64,000 nucleotides of DNA from Arthrobacter sp. ES3-54 (lineage in GTDB: Bacteria > Actinomycetota > Actinomycetes > Actinomycetales > Micrococcaceae): assembly GCF_029504395.1 (NCBI RefSeq), contig NZ_JAQFIF010000001.1, positions 248,001 to 312,000 on the forward strand, written 5' to 3'. The position numbers were made by a program, and so were the translations under genes. The notes under the pieces are model-generated. The model ran no database searches and had not been told where the DNA came from. It saw only the letters and a program-made list of their open reading frames with translations. This document shows positions 1 through 8,224 of this stretch, piece by piece; position 1 is the stretch's first letter; each line of letters opens with the position of its first letter.

Positions 1-1
1 G

Positions 2-457
2 CGCGAGGTGGTGCGCCTGATCCGGCAGCTGAAGCCCGACGTCGTAGTGTCCATGCATCCTGAACGGAACTGGAACCGGATCCAGAAGAGCCACCCGGAT
101 CACCTGGTCGTGGGGGAGGCCGTGACCCGTGCCGTGTATCCCGCGCTGGAAAACCCCTTCGCGTACCCGGAACTGGCCGAGTCCGGGCTCGAGGCCTACA
201 AATTGCCCTGGCTGTGGCTCTTCGCCGGGCCGGAAGAGCGCGAAAACCACTTCGTGGACGTCACCGAGCACGTGGACAGCAAGCTTGCTGCCATCCACAT
301 CCACGTCAGCCAGCACCCGGACGTCGACGCCATGGAGCGCACAGTCCGCGGCCTCATGCTCGGCACCGGGGCCCGCGCCGGACTTCCCGCCGGACGCAGT
401 GCTGAGGCCTTCCATGTCGTAACAGTCAACGGCCAGGGGACCATCGCCGGTTTCTAG
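2..457 (+). CDS. PIG-L/LmbE family deacetylase (C-terminal part, 5' end outside window)
   Basis: The reading frame is open from the first complete codon and ends in TAG, so this is the C-terminal ~151 residues of a longer protein. It contains an HPDH motif (around residue 30) typical of the zinc-dependent PIG-L/LmbE N-deacetylase fold; the N-terminal AHPDDE motif must lie upstream. In actinomycetes such proteins deacetylate amino sugars or act as mycothiol conjugate amidases; the substrate cannot be told from this fragment. The family call is fairly firm, the substrate unknown. Confidence 0.75.
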   Translation, partial: REVVRLIRQLKPDVVVSMHPERNWNRIQKSHPDHLVVGEAVTRAVYPALENPFAYPELAESGLEAYKLPWLWLFAGPEERENHFVDVTEHVDSKLAAIHIHVSQHPDVDAMERTVRGLMLGTGARAGLPAGRSAEAFHVVTVNGQGTIAGF

Positions 458-532
458 TGTTGCTGCAGCACCACCTCTGCCATATGCTGGCCTCTGTTTA
501 AATCATATTTATTTGATGGAAGGCAGACTTTG

Positions 533-1063
533 ATGGCGAAGACTGCGCAACACCCCGTTCTTGTAATCATGGGCGTCTCCGGTTCCGGCAAATCAACTGT
601 CGCGGGGCTTCTGGCGGGCAGGCTGGGCTGGGATCTTGCCGAGGGCGACGACCTCCACCCGGAAGCCAACGTGGCGAAGATGCACGCAGGAGAGCCGCTG
701 ACCGACGAGGATCGGTGGCCTTGGCTCGAAAGCATCGCCGACTGGATCCGGTCCCACACCGAAGCCGGGAACCCCGGCGTCGTGACGTGTTCGGCGCTGA
801 AGAAGCGCTACCGGGACATTCTGCGCGGCGAAGGGGTGGTGTTCGTGTTCCTCGAGGGATCACGGGACAAGATCTCCGGCCGGCTGGCCTCCCGCCACGG
901 GCACTTCATGCCCCCGGCCCTGCTGGAGTCCCAGTTCGACGCGCTCGAAGCGCCCACCCCGGACGAAAACTTCATTTCCCTGTCCGTCTCCGCAACGCCG
1001 GCGGAAGAAGCACAGGAAATCATCACCCGACTTCATCTCGACGCTGCCGACGCCAGGCCCTGA
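533..1063 (+). CDS. gntK: Gluconokinase
   Basis: A 176-residue P-loop kinase that phosphorylates D-gluconate to 6-phosphogluconate for the pentose phosphate pathway. The Walker A motif GVSGSGKST lies at about residues 13-21, followed by the family's EGDDLHPEANVAKM and TCSALKKRYRDILR segments. The length fits the small GntK family. An in-frame TTG lies one codon upstream at 530; I prefer the ATG, which follows GGAAGG by about ten bases. The gluconate permease gene follows after 36 bases, so the two probably form an operon for gluconate use. Confidence 0.93.
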   Translation: MAKTAQHPVLVIMGVSGSGKSTVAGLLAGRLGWDLAEGDDLHPEANVAKMHAGEPLTDEDRWPWLESIADWIRSHTEAGNPGVVTCSALKKRYRDILRGEGVVFVFLEGSRDKISGRLASRHGHFMPPALLESQFDALEAPTPDENFISLSVSATPAEEAQEIITRLHLDAADARP

Positions 1064-1099
1064 GCCTTCCCGCGTTCCGCTGCCACCAAGGAATTTTTT

Positions 1100-2512
1100 G
1101 TGAAATCACTGATAGCAACGCAGCTTCAGGCTGCCGTTGAGGCCGGGGCCGGCATCGACACCCAACTACTCATCATCGCGGGCCTGGGCATCGCCCTGCT
1201 CGTGGTGCTGATCGCCAAGTTCAAGTTCCACCCCTTCCTGGCCCTGATTCTGGGGTCCGGTTTCGTCGGCCTCGCCGCCGGTGTAGAGCCGGCCAAGGTG
1301 ATTGCCAATTTCGAGGACGGTGTGGGCGGCGTCCTGAAGGAAGTCGGCCTCCTCGTCGCGCTCGGCGCGATGCTGGGCAAGCTGCTCGCTGACTCCGGTG
1401 GCGCCAACCGGGTGGTCGACACCCTCCTGGCCAAGGCCACCGGAAACAAGCTGGTGTGGTCCATTACGCTGGTCGCCGTGATCATCGGCCTGCCGATGTT
1501 CTTCGAGATCGGGCTCGTCCTGCTGCTGCCGGTGATCGTCCTTGTCACGCAACGCTCCAAGATGCCCCTGATGCGCATCGCCATCCCGGCGCTGGCCGGT
1601 CTGTCCGTGCTGCACGGGCTGGTGCCGCCGCACCCGGGACCGCTGATCGCGATCAGCGCCGTCAAGGCGGAACTGGGCACCACCCTGGCCCTCGGCATCC
1701 TCGTTGCCATCCCCACGGTGATCATCTGCGGCCCGCTCTTCTCCCGCCTGGCAGCCCGGTGGGTGCCTGTGGGCGCCCCCGCCGTCGCCGGCGGCGTTGA
1801 CACCGTGCATGGCGCGGACATGGAGGGCGTCAAGCGCCCGCCGAGCTTCCTCGTGACGCTGTTGACCATCCTGTTCCCGGTAGTGCTCATGCTGCTCAGG
1901 GCCGTCGTGGACATCATCTGGCCCAACCCTTTGACGGCCCCGGCCATCCGGATGTTCTTCGACTTCGTCGGCCAGCCGCTGGTCGCCATGACCCTGGCGG
2001 TCCTGCTGGCCATGGTGACCTTTGGCTACGCTGTGGGCCTCAGCGGCGCCAAGATCACGAGCAGGATCAGTGCCAGCCTCGGCCCGATCGCGGGGATCCT
2101 CCTGATCGTCGGCGCCGGCGGCGGCTTCAAGCAGACGCTGATTGGTGCCGGCGTGGGTGACGCCGTGAAGACCTGGGCCGAGGGGACCAACATGTCCGTC
2201 CTGGTGCTCGGCTTCATCGTGGCCGTGGCCCTGCGCCTGGCGACAGGCTCGGCCACCGTCGCGACGGTGACGGCCGCCGGCATCGTGGCACCGCTCGCCA
2301 GTTCCCTGACGCCGACGCACGCCGCACTGCTGGCCCTCGCGATCGGCGCCGGCTCGCTGTTCTTCTCGCACGTGAACGACGCCGGGTTCTGGCTCGTCAA
2401 GGAGCTGTTCGGGCTGACGGTGGGCCAGACGTTCAAGACCTGGTCCGTCATGGAAACGCTGATCTCCGTGGTGAGCTTCGGCCTGGTGATGCTGCTCTCG
2501 CTGGTCATTTAG
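1100..2512 (+). CDS. gntP: Gluconate permease, GntP family
   Basis: A 470-residue, highly hydrophobic protein with about 12-14 predicted membrane segments and the GntP-family signatures LLPVIVLVTQRSKMPLMRIAIPALAGLS and HGLVPPHPGPL (each quoted as landmarks near residues 140-180). It imports gluconate by cation symport. The GTG start at 1100 is preceded by AAGGAA eight bases upstream. It lies directly downstream of gntK and is closed by a strong bidirectional hairpin. Substrates other than gluconate (other aldonates) cannot be excluded, but gntK adjacency favours gluconate. Confidence 0.92.
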   Translation: MKSLIATQLQAAVEAGAGIDTQLLIIAGLGIALLVVLIAKFKFHPFLALILGSGFVGLAAGVEPAKVIANFEDGVGGVLKEVGLLVALGAMLGKLLADSGGANRVVDTLLAKATGNKLVWSITLVAVIIGLPMFFEIGLVLLLPVIVLVTQRSKMPLMRIAIPALAGLSVLHGLVPPHPGPLIAISAVKAELGTTLALGILVAIPTVIICGPLFSRLAARWVPVGAPAVAGGVDTVHGADMEGVKRPPSFLVTLLTILFPVVLMLLRAVVDIIWPNPLTAPAIRMFFDFVGQPLVAMTLAVLLAMVTFGYAVGLSGAKITSRISASLGPIAGILLIVGAGGGFKQTLIGAGVGDAVKTWAEGTNMSVLVLGFIVAVALRLATGSATVATVTAAGIVAPLASSLTPTHAALLALAIGAGSLFFSHVNDAGFWLVKELFGLTVGQTFKTWSVMETLISVVSFGLVMLLSLVI

Positions 2513-2556
2513 CCGGTCAGGAAGTCAGCCGGACACGAAGCCAGGCGCACCAAACG

Positions 2557-2618
2557 CAGAAAGCCGCCCGGGCCTTGAGTCCTTCTACGGAAGGAGCCAG
2601 GGCCCGGGCGGCTTTCTG
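2557..2618. terminator. Bidirectional hairpin terminator between gntP and rskA
   Basis: An 18-base perfect inverted repeat (arms 2557-2574 and 2601-2618) encloses a second small hairpin, TCCTTC-TACG-GAAGGA. It sits between convergent genes and carries A-rich/T-rich flanks (AGAAAG / CTTTCT) on both strands, so it can serve both. Confidence 0.85.
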
Positions 2619-2679
2619 TTTCCGGTCGGCCTGAGTGTGGCAGCCTGTGTGCAGCGGGAGTCTGTACCGGTGTCGGTGT

Positions 2680-3576
2680 CTAGGCGTCCAGCGGCGCAGC
2701 GGCGACGGTGGGCAGGGTTGGTTTCGCGGATCCCCCTGTGGGTTCCACGGTGATGCCCAGGGCGGCGGCGGAGCCGATGCCCTTGACCACCGCGGGCTTG
2801 GACAGGGCTTCAGCGTCCATGAGGCCCTGCGACACCGGGGCCGAGCCGTCCTTCGGGATCAGCCACATCTGGTAGACCTTGCCCGCGGGCGGCGCCGGGA
2901 CGCCGTTCATCTTGACGACGGCGGCGTCCTTGGACGGGGAAATCGACACGGTGGCCGTACCGCCGCCGTTGACGTCGACGGTGGCCTGGCGGACGTCGCT
3001 GGCCTGCAGTACCTGGTTCAGCGGATCGTTCTGGTTTGCCACATACGCGCCCACCCCGACGCCGCCCAAGGCGATCACGGCGGCAGCGGCGACGCCGACA
3101 AGCCAGTTCCGCATGCCCTGCGGGCGGCGGCGTTCTTCCCTGCGCTTGCGGGCCGCACCGAGCTCGTCGGTGGCGGCCATTCCGGAGCTGTCGCGTACCG
3201 GATGCGGCATCACAGGCGCCGTTTGCGGACCCGTGCCGGGGAGGGGCACTGCGGCGGGGGACGGCTGTGCCGTCTGCGCCGGCAGTGATGACATGATCCG
3301 GTCCAGCAGCCCGGGCGGAGGCTCTTCCTCGGCGGTGAAGCTGGTGGCCAAGGTCTCCCTGGCCTGCCGGACGCGTTCATTGAAGGCATCCCGGTCTGCT
3401 GCCGGTGCGGAGGCGAGGAACTGCTCGATCGCGGCGCGTTCGGCGTCGTCCACCGCGTTTAGGGCATAGACCTCGGCAAGGTCCACGACGCGGCCGGAAG
3501 CCAGGTCGGTGGCGATCTCGGCAGTGAAGCCGCCGGGGAGGCGATTGTCGTTCTCATGCGGGTTCATGTCGGTCAA
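2680..3576 (-). CDS. rskA: Anti-sigma-K factor, RskA family
   Basis: A 298-residue membrane anti-sigma factor. The N-terminal cytoplasmic domain contains the alpha-helical anti-sigma region (VYALNAVDDAERAAIEQFL) that clamps an ECF sigma factor. One transmembrane segment (about residues 150-175) follows, then an extracytoplasmic RskA domain (VYQMWLIPKDG, residues ~230-240). It starts with TTG, one base after the sigK stop and five bases after GGTGAG; an ATG nine bases further in is the alternative. The pair is translationally coupled. Release of the sigma factor normally needs intramembrane proteolysis of this protein. Confidence 0.9.
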   Translation of the reverse strand: MTDMNPHENDNRLPGGFTAEIATDLASGRVVDLAEVYALNAVDDAERAAIEQFLASAPAADRDAFNERVRQARETLATSFTAEEEPPPGLLDRIMSSLPAQTAQPSPAAVPLPGTGPQTAPVMPHPVRDSSGMAATDELGAARKRREERRRPQGMRNWLVGVAAAAVIALGGVGVGAYVANQNDPLNQVLQASDVRQATVDVNGGGTATVSISPSKDAAVVKMNGVPAPPAGKVYQMWLIPKDGSAPVSQGLMDAEALSKPAVVKGIGSAAALGITVEPTGGSAKPTLPTVAAAPLDA

Positions 3577-3577
3577 T

Positions 3578-4183
3578 TCAGCTCACCCCCAAGCAGGTCT
3601 TCAGTCGTATCAGTCCATCGCGGATGCGGGACTTGATGGTAGGAACCGCGGCATTGAGCCGCTCGGCCACCTCCCGGTAAGTGAGGCCGCCGTAGTATGC
3701 CAGCCGCACGGACTCCTGCTGCGTATCGGTCAGCGTCTCCAAGCACCGGACCACTGCCTCGGCCTCGAGCCGGCTGCCGACCTCGTCCGAGACGGAATCG
3801 TGGTCGATCTCCTGGCTGCTGGCCCCGTATTTGGCTTCGCGGTCAGTGGCGGACTGCGAGGACCGGACCTTGTCCACGGCGCGGCGGTGCGAGATGGTCA
3901 TGAGCCAGGCCAGCGGACTGCCGGCCGCGGGATTGAACTTGGCCGCGTTCTGCCAGACCTGCAGGAAGACTTCCTGGGTGGTGTCCTCGCTGAGTTCGGT
4001 ATCGATCAGGACCCGGCGTGCCATGCCGAAGACGCGCCTGGAGGTGAGGCTGTAAAATTCCGCGAACGCCGCCTGGTCGCCCTGGGCAATCAGTTCCAGC
4101 AGGCTGCCGAGCCGGCCGTTGATGTCGGCTGAGGTACCCGCGGGAGCGGCGGCCCCGGGGTTCGGGGCATTCGGAGTATCCAT
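3578..4183 (-). CDS. sigK: ECF RNA polymerase sigma factor, SigK-like
   Basis: A 201-residue ECF sigma factor. Region 2 (about residues 35-100) includes the TTQEVFLQVWQN and SPLAWLMTISHRRAVDKVR stretches; region 4 (about 150-197) carries the LTYREVAERLNAAVPTIKSR helix-turn-helix. The ATG at 4183 follows GGGAG; the frame stays open far upstream only because of high GC content. It is followed directly by rskA, the usual sigK-rskA order. In mycobacteria SigK controls secreted antigens and redox proteins; here the target genes are not visible. Confidence 0.9.
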   Translation of the reverse strand: MDTPNAPNPGAAAPAGTSADINGRLGSLLELIAQGDQAAFAEFYSLTSRRVFGMARRVLIDTELSEDTTQEVFLQVWQNAAKFNPAAGSPLAWLMTISHRRAVDKVRSSQSATDREAKYGASSQEIDHDSVSDEVGSRLEAEAVVRCLETLTDTQQESVRLAYYGGLTYREVAERLNAAVPTIKSRIRDGLIRLKTCLGVS

Positions 4184-4472
4184 CACTCCCAAGCATAAGC
4201 CGCCTGCCGGCGGACGGGGGCCAGGAGCTGCGGCATGGGGCGAGGGGCCGGCCTTTGCCTCATGGGCAGGGGATCTATCCAGATGCACTGTTCTCACCCG
4301 CCTTGCTCGCTCCCTTCCGTTTCCCACAACGCTGAGTCGGCGGTTTCGTGTGCCCGCCTTCAGAAGTGATTCGGCGCAGCCCGGAATCCGGATGGGCGCG
4401 ACCTGCGGGATCTTTGCCGCGGGCTCCCTCGCAGGCAGCCGCCGGTCCGGCCGGCGGTCGGCGGCGGAACGG
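4184..4472. other. Intergenic region upstream of sigK
   Basis: 289 bases without a convincing gene. It contains the trmL 3' hairpin (4439-4457) and, at the sigK end, TATGCT at 4192-4197 (minus strand), a possible -10 close to the start codon. I see no clear ECF-type autoregulatory promoter by eye. Confidence 0.5.
4439..4457 (-). terminator. GC hairpin downstream of trmL
   Basis: CCGCCGG and CCGGCGG arms separated by five bases, lying just past the trmL stop on the minus strand. No T-run follows, so it may only be a pausing or mRNA-stabilising hairpin. Confidence 0.4.
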
Positions 4473-4940
4473 CTACAGCCCGGCCCCAGCGAACCCGTTC
4501 TGGCGCCAGGCCTCATAGACGGCGATGGACGCCGCGTTGGCCAGGTTCAGCGACCGGAGGGAGGGCAGCATCGGCAGGCGGACGCGGGACGTCACCCGGG
4601 GACTGTGCTTGAGTTCCTCGGACAAACCCACGGACTCAGGACCAAACAGCAGGACGTCGCCGGCGCGGTATTGGATGTCTGTGTAGGTGGTTTCGCCGTC
4701 GGAGGTGAAGGCAAATACACGTTCCGGTTCCAGCGCCGCCCAGGCTGCGTCGATGTCCGGGTGGACGGTCACGACGGCGAGGTCGTGGTAGTCCAGGCCT
4801 GCCCGCCGGAGCTTGGCGTCGGAAAAATCAAAGCCCAGGGGCTCCACCAGGTGCAGCTCGGCGCCCGTGATGGCTGCCAGCCTGATGGCGTTTCCCGTAT
4901 TGCCGGGGATTTCGGGGGTGTGGAAGAGGATGCGGAACAC
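4473..4940 (-). CDS. trmL: tRNA (cytidine(34)-2'-O)-methyltransferase
   Basis: A 155-residue SPOUT-class methyltransferase that 2'-O-methylates the wobble base of tRNA(Leu). The diagnostic SPOUT knot motifs are present: FHTPEIPGNTGNAIR (residues 6-20), LLFGPESVGLS (about 96-106) and RSLNLANAASIAVYEAWR near the C-terminus. The length is normal for TrmL. The start is GTG with no usable spacing to a Shine-Dalgarno sequence, and TAGGAT lies exactly at -12, so the mRNA is probably leaderless. Confidence 0.92.
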   Translation of the reverse strand: MFRILFHTPEIPGNTGNAIRLAAITGAELHLVEPLGFDFSDAKLRRAGLDYHDLAVVTVHPDIDAAWAALEPERVFAFTSDGETTYTDIQYRAGDVLLFGPESVGLSEELKHSPRVTSRVRLPMLPSLRSLNLANAASIAVYEAWRQNGFAGAGL

Positions 4941-4946
4941 CTTTCC

Positions 4947-4952
4947 ATCCTA
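4947..4952 (-). promoter_or_regulatory. -10 hexamer of leaderless trmL promoter
   Basis: TAGGAT on the minus strand begins 12 bases before the GTG start codon, placing the expected transcription start on the G of the start codon. Confidence 0.6.
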
Positions 4953-5024
4953 GCGAGCCGCCGGCGTCGGGCGCGCCGCGGGCCGTCCGCCCCGGAGACC
5001 CGCGGGGAGGGACCGGGACGGAAC

Positions 5025-5996
5025 CTAGTGCATTCCGCGCAGCAGCCGGGCCAGCACAGGCACATTGACGGTGTTGGGGGCCGGCCCCGAGCCGAGGAAC
5101 AGCTTGAGGCCGCGGGCCAGGCCCGCGGCGTTGACTATCTCGACAAGCCCCGAATTTTCCCCGTACCCGCTGCCCTGGCCGCCGGGTGCGCGGCGGTGCC
5201 GGTCGATGACCGGCTGGTGCAGATTGCCGTCCGTGCTGTGGACAACAATCCAGCCGGTGACATTGAGCTCGGGAAATATGTCCTGCATCCGGCGCACGAC
5301 GTGGGCCAGTTGGGGCGGGGCGACGGAGCGGTTGCCGTGGGTCAACGTGCTGCCGTTCCACGCATAGGCGCCCGGCGGCAGCAGCATGGACCCGATGATT
5401 GCGAGCCGGTACCCGGCAAGGACTGCGTGGTCGATGTGGCTGTTGTCCGCCGGGGACTGCAGCCCGTTGACGAGGCGCGCCGCCGGAATGGTGGTCAGGA
5501 TCTGCCTGCTGATGAGCTGCACGGTGCGCATCTCACGTTGGATCCGGGCCTCGGCGCCGAAGATCCCGCGCTTGCGGGGCAGGCCGTGGACCTGCTGCCG
5601 GGCCACACCGGCAGGGATCAGCGGCACCGCCGTCCCGTCGCCAAACTGCTCGAACGGGGGAACATAGACGGGCGGGTCGGCAGCTGTGTTCCGCGGCGTG
5701 TTCGGGCGGCGGACGTTGGCTGAGGCCCGGCTGCCCGCGGCCGGGGCGTCGAAGTGGGCGCCCTCGTCGCCGGGAGTGGAATATGCGCTGGCGTAGGAGC
5801 GGTCATAGTCCGCGCGGCGCTTTGCGTCGATGAGTGTCTCGTACGCGAGCGTGACACGCCGGAACGCTGCAGGATCGCCGCCGTGATCCGGGTGGGCGAG
5901 CCGGGCGGCCTTGCGGTACGCCACTTTGATGTCCTTCTCCGTCGCCGTCACTGGGATCCCGAGGACCTGGTAATGCGAGCTGCTGCCCTGCGTCAA
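5025..5996 (-). CDS. J-domain (DnaJ-like) protein
   Basis: A 323-residue protein with an N-terminal J domain (residues ~8-70) including the essential HPD tripeptide at 35-37, which stimulates DnaK ATPase. It lacks the zinc-finger and Gly/Phe regions of true DnaJ. The C-terminal ~200 residues are a conserved actinobacterial region of unknown function with VYVPPFEQFGDG and VVHSTDGNLHQPVIDRH stretches. The TTG start at 5996 is chosen because AAAAGGA precedes it at good spacing and homologous J domains begin here; the longer open frame upstream is low-complexity. Confidence 0.82.
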   Translation of the reverse strand: MTQGSSSHYQVLGIPVTATEKDIKVAYRKAARLAHPDHGGDPAAFRRVTLAYETLIDAKRRADYDRSYASAYSTPGDEGAHFDAPAAGSRASANVRRPNTPRNTAADPPVYVPPFEQFGDGTAVPLIPAGVARQQVHGLPRKRGIFGAEARIQREMRTVQLISRQILTTIPAARLVNGLQSPADNSHIDHAVLAGYRLAIIGSMLLPPGAYAWNGSTLTHGNRSVAPPQLAHVVRRMQDIFPELNVTGWIVVHSTDGNLHQPVIDRHRRAPGGQGSGYGENSGLVEIVNAAGLARGLKLFLGSGPAPNTVNVPVLARLLRGMH

Positions 5997-6137
5997 ACAG
6001 AGATCCTTTTCATCGATGGTGCTGGCGTTGGGAATGCCGGGCCGTTCGTGGGCGCCCGGCAGGCCCAGTTTAACCGGCTGAGAGGACAACGACCGCGCGT
6101 ACCGGGATGGTTCCCGGCCACTGGCATAATTGCGCGC

Positions 6138-6831
6138 ATGCTGATCGCCGTCGCCGTCAACCCGCGCGCGTCCTTTGGCCGGACGCGGCACGCCGGGAAG
6201 GAATCGGCGGGACGCTTCCGCGCGGCCGGGGCGGAGGTCCTGCTGCTGTGCGCGGACAGTTATGCCGGGCTGGCGCAGGTGGTTGAGGACGCGCTGGAAT
6301 CGGGCGTGGATGCACTGGTGGTGGTGGGCGGGGACGGCATGGTCCACCTCGGATTCAATGCGCTTGCCGGGGCCGGCTGCCGGGTTCCGCTGGGCATTAT
6401 TCCCACCGGGACGGGCAACGATGTGGCGCGGGCGCTGGGCCTGCCGCTGCACAATCTCCCGGCGGCCTGCGACCGGGCGCTGGCGTATTTGGCCGACGAC
6501 GGCCGGATGATCGACGCCGGCAAGATCACCGCTGGAGGAACCTCCGGTGGTTCGCGGGCGTCGTCTCGGCCGGGTTCGATGCCGCCGTCAATGAGATGAC
6601 GGCCACCTGGACCTGTTCATTGTCAGCAAGTTGTCCCGGACCGGGCTGCTGGCCGTGTTCCCGAAAGTGTTTGCCGGCAAGCACGTGGGCCACCCCGCCG
6701 TGCAGCTTCGCCGGGTCCGCACGGTGGAACTGGCGGCCAGCAACATCGTGGCCTACGCCGACGGCGAGCGGATCGGGGCGCTCCCGATGACCATCGAGGT
6801 CGTTCCGCACGCCGTCTGTGTTCTGGCCTAG
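6138..6831 (+). pseudogene. Broken diacylglycerol kinase-like (DagK/YegS) gene
   Basis: The 5' part (from ATG 6138) encodes a normal N-terminal half of a lipid kinase: VNPRASFGRTR, VVGGDGMVHLG (the GGDG motif) and IPTGTGNDVARALGLP. Near 6537-6545 the reading shifts frame: the expected RWFAGVVSAGFDAAVNEM continues only in another frame from 6545. At 6595-6600 it shifts again, directly into the C-terminal DDGHLDLFIVSKLSRTGL segment. About 70 codons that intact family members carry between these two segments are missing. Total coding content is ~230 codons against ~310 expected. A CATAAT hexamer at 6125-6130 suggests the promoter is intact. Assembly error is the main alternative. Confidence 0.75.
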
Positions 6832-6868
6832 CGGCCCGGCATAGCGGCCCGGCATAGCGGCCGGGCTT
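6831..6868. repeat. Short tandem GC repeats after the dagK remnant
   Basis: The unit GCGGCCCGGCATA occurs twice in tandem, with a third degenerate copy (GCGGCCGGGCTTA). It lies between the convergent dagK remnant and the DoxX-like gene. Likely slippage-generated; no function is apparent. Confidence 0.6.
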
Positions 6869-6874
6869 AGCGCC

Positions 6875-7309
6875 CTAGCGGCTTGGCGTGGCGGCCGGCG
6901 CGGCCTTGCGCGGGGACAACCTGTTCAGTGCTAGGGCGCCCACGAGCAGCCCGAAGTCACGCAGCGCGACGTCGTAGAAGCCGCCGAGGACGATCAGGTT
7001 GATGATGATGCCCAGCAGCCAGGCGGCCACGAGCGCCGATCCGAAGCGCGGGCGCAGCGCCACCATGACGCCGGCGATGATTTCCACTACGCCAACGATA
7101 TACATGATGGTCTGGGCCGGCAGCGGGATTACCGAGGTCACCACGGGGGCCAGGTACATGGTCCAGTCGGTCAGCAGGTTCGTGAACTTGTCGAGGCCGA
7201 ACAGGATCGGCGCAACCGTAAAAACGGTCCGCAACAAGAGGAAGGCCTGGCGGTGCGGGTCCGCCGCGAGCTGCTGTGCGGGAGTGGCGAGGGATGGGGA
7301 AACTTTCAT
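6875..7309 (-). CDS. DoxX-like integral membrane protein
   Basis: A 144-residue protein with four predicted transmembrane helices (PVVTSVIPLPAQTIMYIVGV, EIIAGVMVAL, VAAWLLGIIINLIVL and a C-terminal one), the topology of the DoxX superfamily. Members act in redox or thiol homeostasis or as small transport subunits; the exact role here is unknown. The ATG at 7309 has a good AAGGAGC ribosome binding site. It is transcribed divergently from the HTH regulator at 7401, whose likely operator overlaps its promoter, so it is probably that regulator's target. Confidence 0.75.
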   Translation of the reverse strand: MKVSPSLATPAQQLAADPHRQAFLLLRTVFTVAPILFGLDKFTNLLTDWTMYLAPVVTSVIPLPAQTIMYIVGVVEIIAGVMVALRPRFGSALVAAWLLGIIINLIVLGGFYDVALRDFGLLVGALALNRLSPRKAAPAATPSR

Positions 7310-7400
7310 GGCGTGCTCCTTCTAAAAATGGATAACTCGATTTTAGAACACCACCTGAGGATTAAGCAATGATTCTTGTTTTTAGAGATATTCTTGTTTC
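7310..7400. promoter_or_regulatory. Divergent promoter/operator region with TCTAAAA/TTTTAGA repeats
   Basis: AT-rich 91-base spacer in GC-rich DNA. TCTAAAA at 7321-7327 forms an inverted repeat with TTTTAGA at 7341-7347; a further TTTTAGA lies at 7380-7386. ATTCTTGTTT occurs directly repeated at 7372-7381 and 7390-7399 (18-base period). For the minus-strand gene, TTGCTT and TAAAAT are spaced 18 bases as -35/-10. For the plus-strand gene, TATTCT (7389-7394) lies exactly 12 bases before the ATG, a leaderless arrangement. Confidence 0.6.
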
Positions 7401-8165
7401 ATGACCAAACTTCCGTGGAACCGCCGGCTTGCGGCGGTCGCGTCCCTGGGCGACGAGAACCGCCGGATCCTGTTTGACTACGTCGCCTCGGCGACAGACG
7501 CCGTCGGCCGGGACGACGCTGCCCAGGCTTTGGGTCTGGCGCGGAGCACAGCCTCGTTCCATCTGGACCGGCTGGTGAAAGACGGGCTGCTGGCGGTGGA
7601 GTTCCGCAAGCTTGGAGGACGGGAGGGCCCCGGTTCCGGCCGGCCCGCCAAGCTGTACCGGGCAGCCGTGGAAGAGGTGGCGGCCTCCGTCCCGGACCGC
7701 CACTACGATCTCGCCGCCGAGTTGCTGGTCTCCGCGATCGAGGCTGCCACCAGCGACGGCGGATCGCCGCGGGAGGCCCTGCTCCGGGCCGCCCGCGCCA
7801 GGGGGCAGTCAGCGGTTGAGTCGGCAGCCCCCGCAACCGGGCCGGCGGGGGCCATCGGGGCCGGGGATGCGGAAACCGCCGGCGGTCCCGATGGCGATGG
7901 CCCGCTCGCGGACTTCTTGACGGGGCAAGGCTACTGCCCGGCGGACGACGGCGCCGGGGGACTGGTGCTGATGAACTGCCCGTTCCATCGCCTCGCTGCC
8001 GGGCACGCAGACGTGGTCTGCGCCATGAACGGGGCCTTCCTGGGCGGGGCCTCCGCGGCCCTGGGGATCGACCCTGGACGGATCGAAGCGCTCGCCATCG
8101 AAGCTCTCAGGGAGCAGGGGAGCGCGCAGCCCGGGCAGTGCTGTGCCCGCATCCTGCCTGCCTGA
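7401..8165 (+). CDS. HTH transcriptional regulator with C-terminal cysteine cluster (SufR-like)
   Basis: A 254-residue regulator with an N-terminal winged helix (LASLARSTASFHLDRLVKDG-type recognition region, residues ~45-65) and a C-terminal effector domain. Four cysteines in the arrangement CPFHRLAAGHADVVC (residues ~193-207) and CC near residue 248 match the ligand pattern of SufR-related regulators that bind an Fe-S cluster. An additional Cys lies in GYCPADD. It probably senses iron-sulfur or redox state and controls the divergent DoxX-like gene and itself. There is no Shine-Dalgarno; a -10 sits exactly 12 bases upstream of ATG. Confidence 0.75.
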   Translation: MTKLPWNRRLAAVASLGDENRRILFDYVASATDAVGRDDAAQALGLARSTASFHLDRLVKDGLLAVEFRKLGGREGPGSGRPAKLYRAAVEEVAASVPDRHYDLAAELLVSAIEAATSDGGSPREALLRAARARGQSAVESAAPATGPAGAIGAGDAETAGGPDGDGPLADFLTGQGYCPADDGAGGLVLMNCPFHRLAAGHADVVCAMNGAFLGGASAALGIDPGRIEALAIEALREQGSAQPGQCCARILPA

Positions 8166-8176
8166 CAGCTCTGCCT

Positions 8177-8217
8177 GCCTGGCAGCCCGGCCGCCATGAG
8201 TGGCCGGGCTGCCTGGC
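8177..8217. terminator. Hairpin between convergent regulator and EamA genes
   Basis: A perfect 12-base stem (GGCAGCCCGGCC at 8181-8192, GGCCGGGCTGCC at 8202-8213) extends outward with three more pairs after one mismatch. It lies between two convergent stop codons. There is no T-run, so it may work with Rho. Confidence 0.6.
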
Positions 8218-8224
8218 GTCGCGG

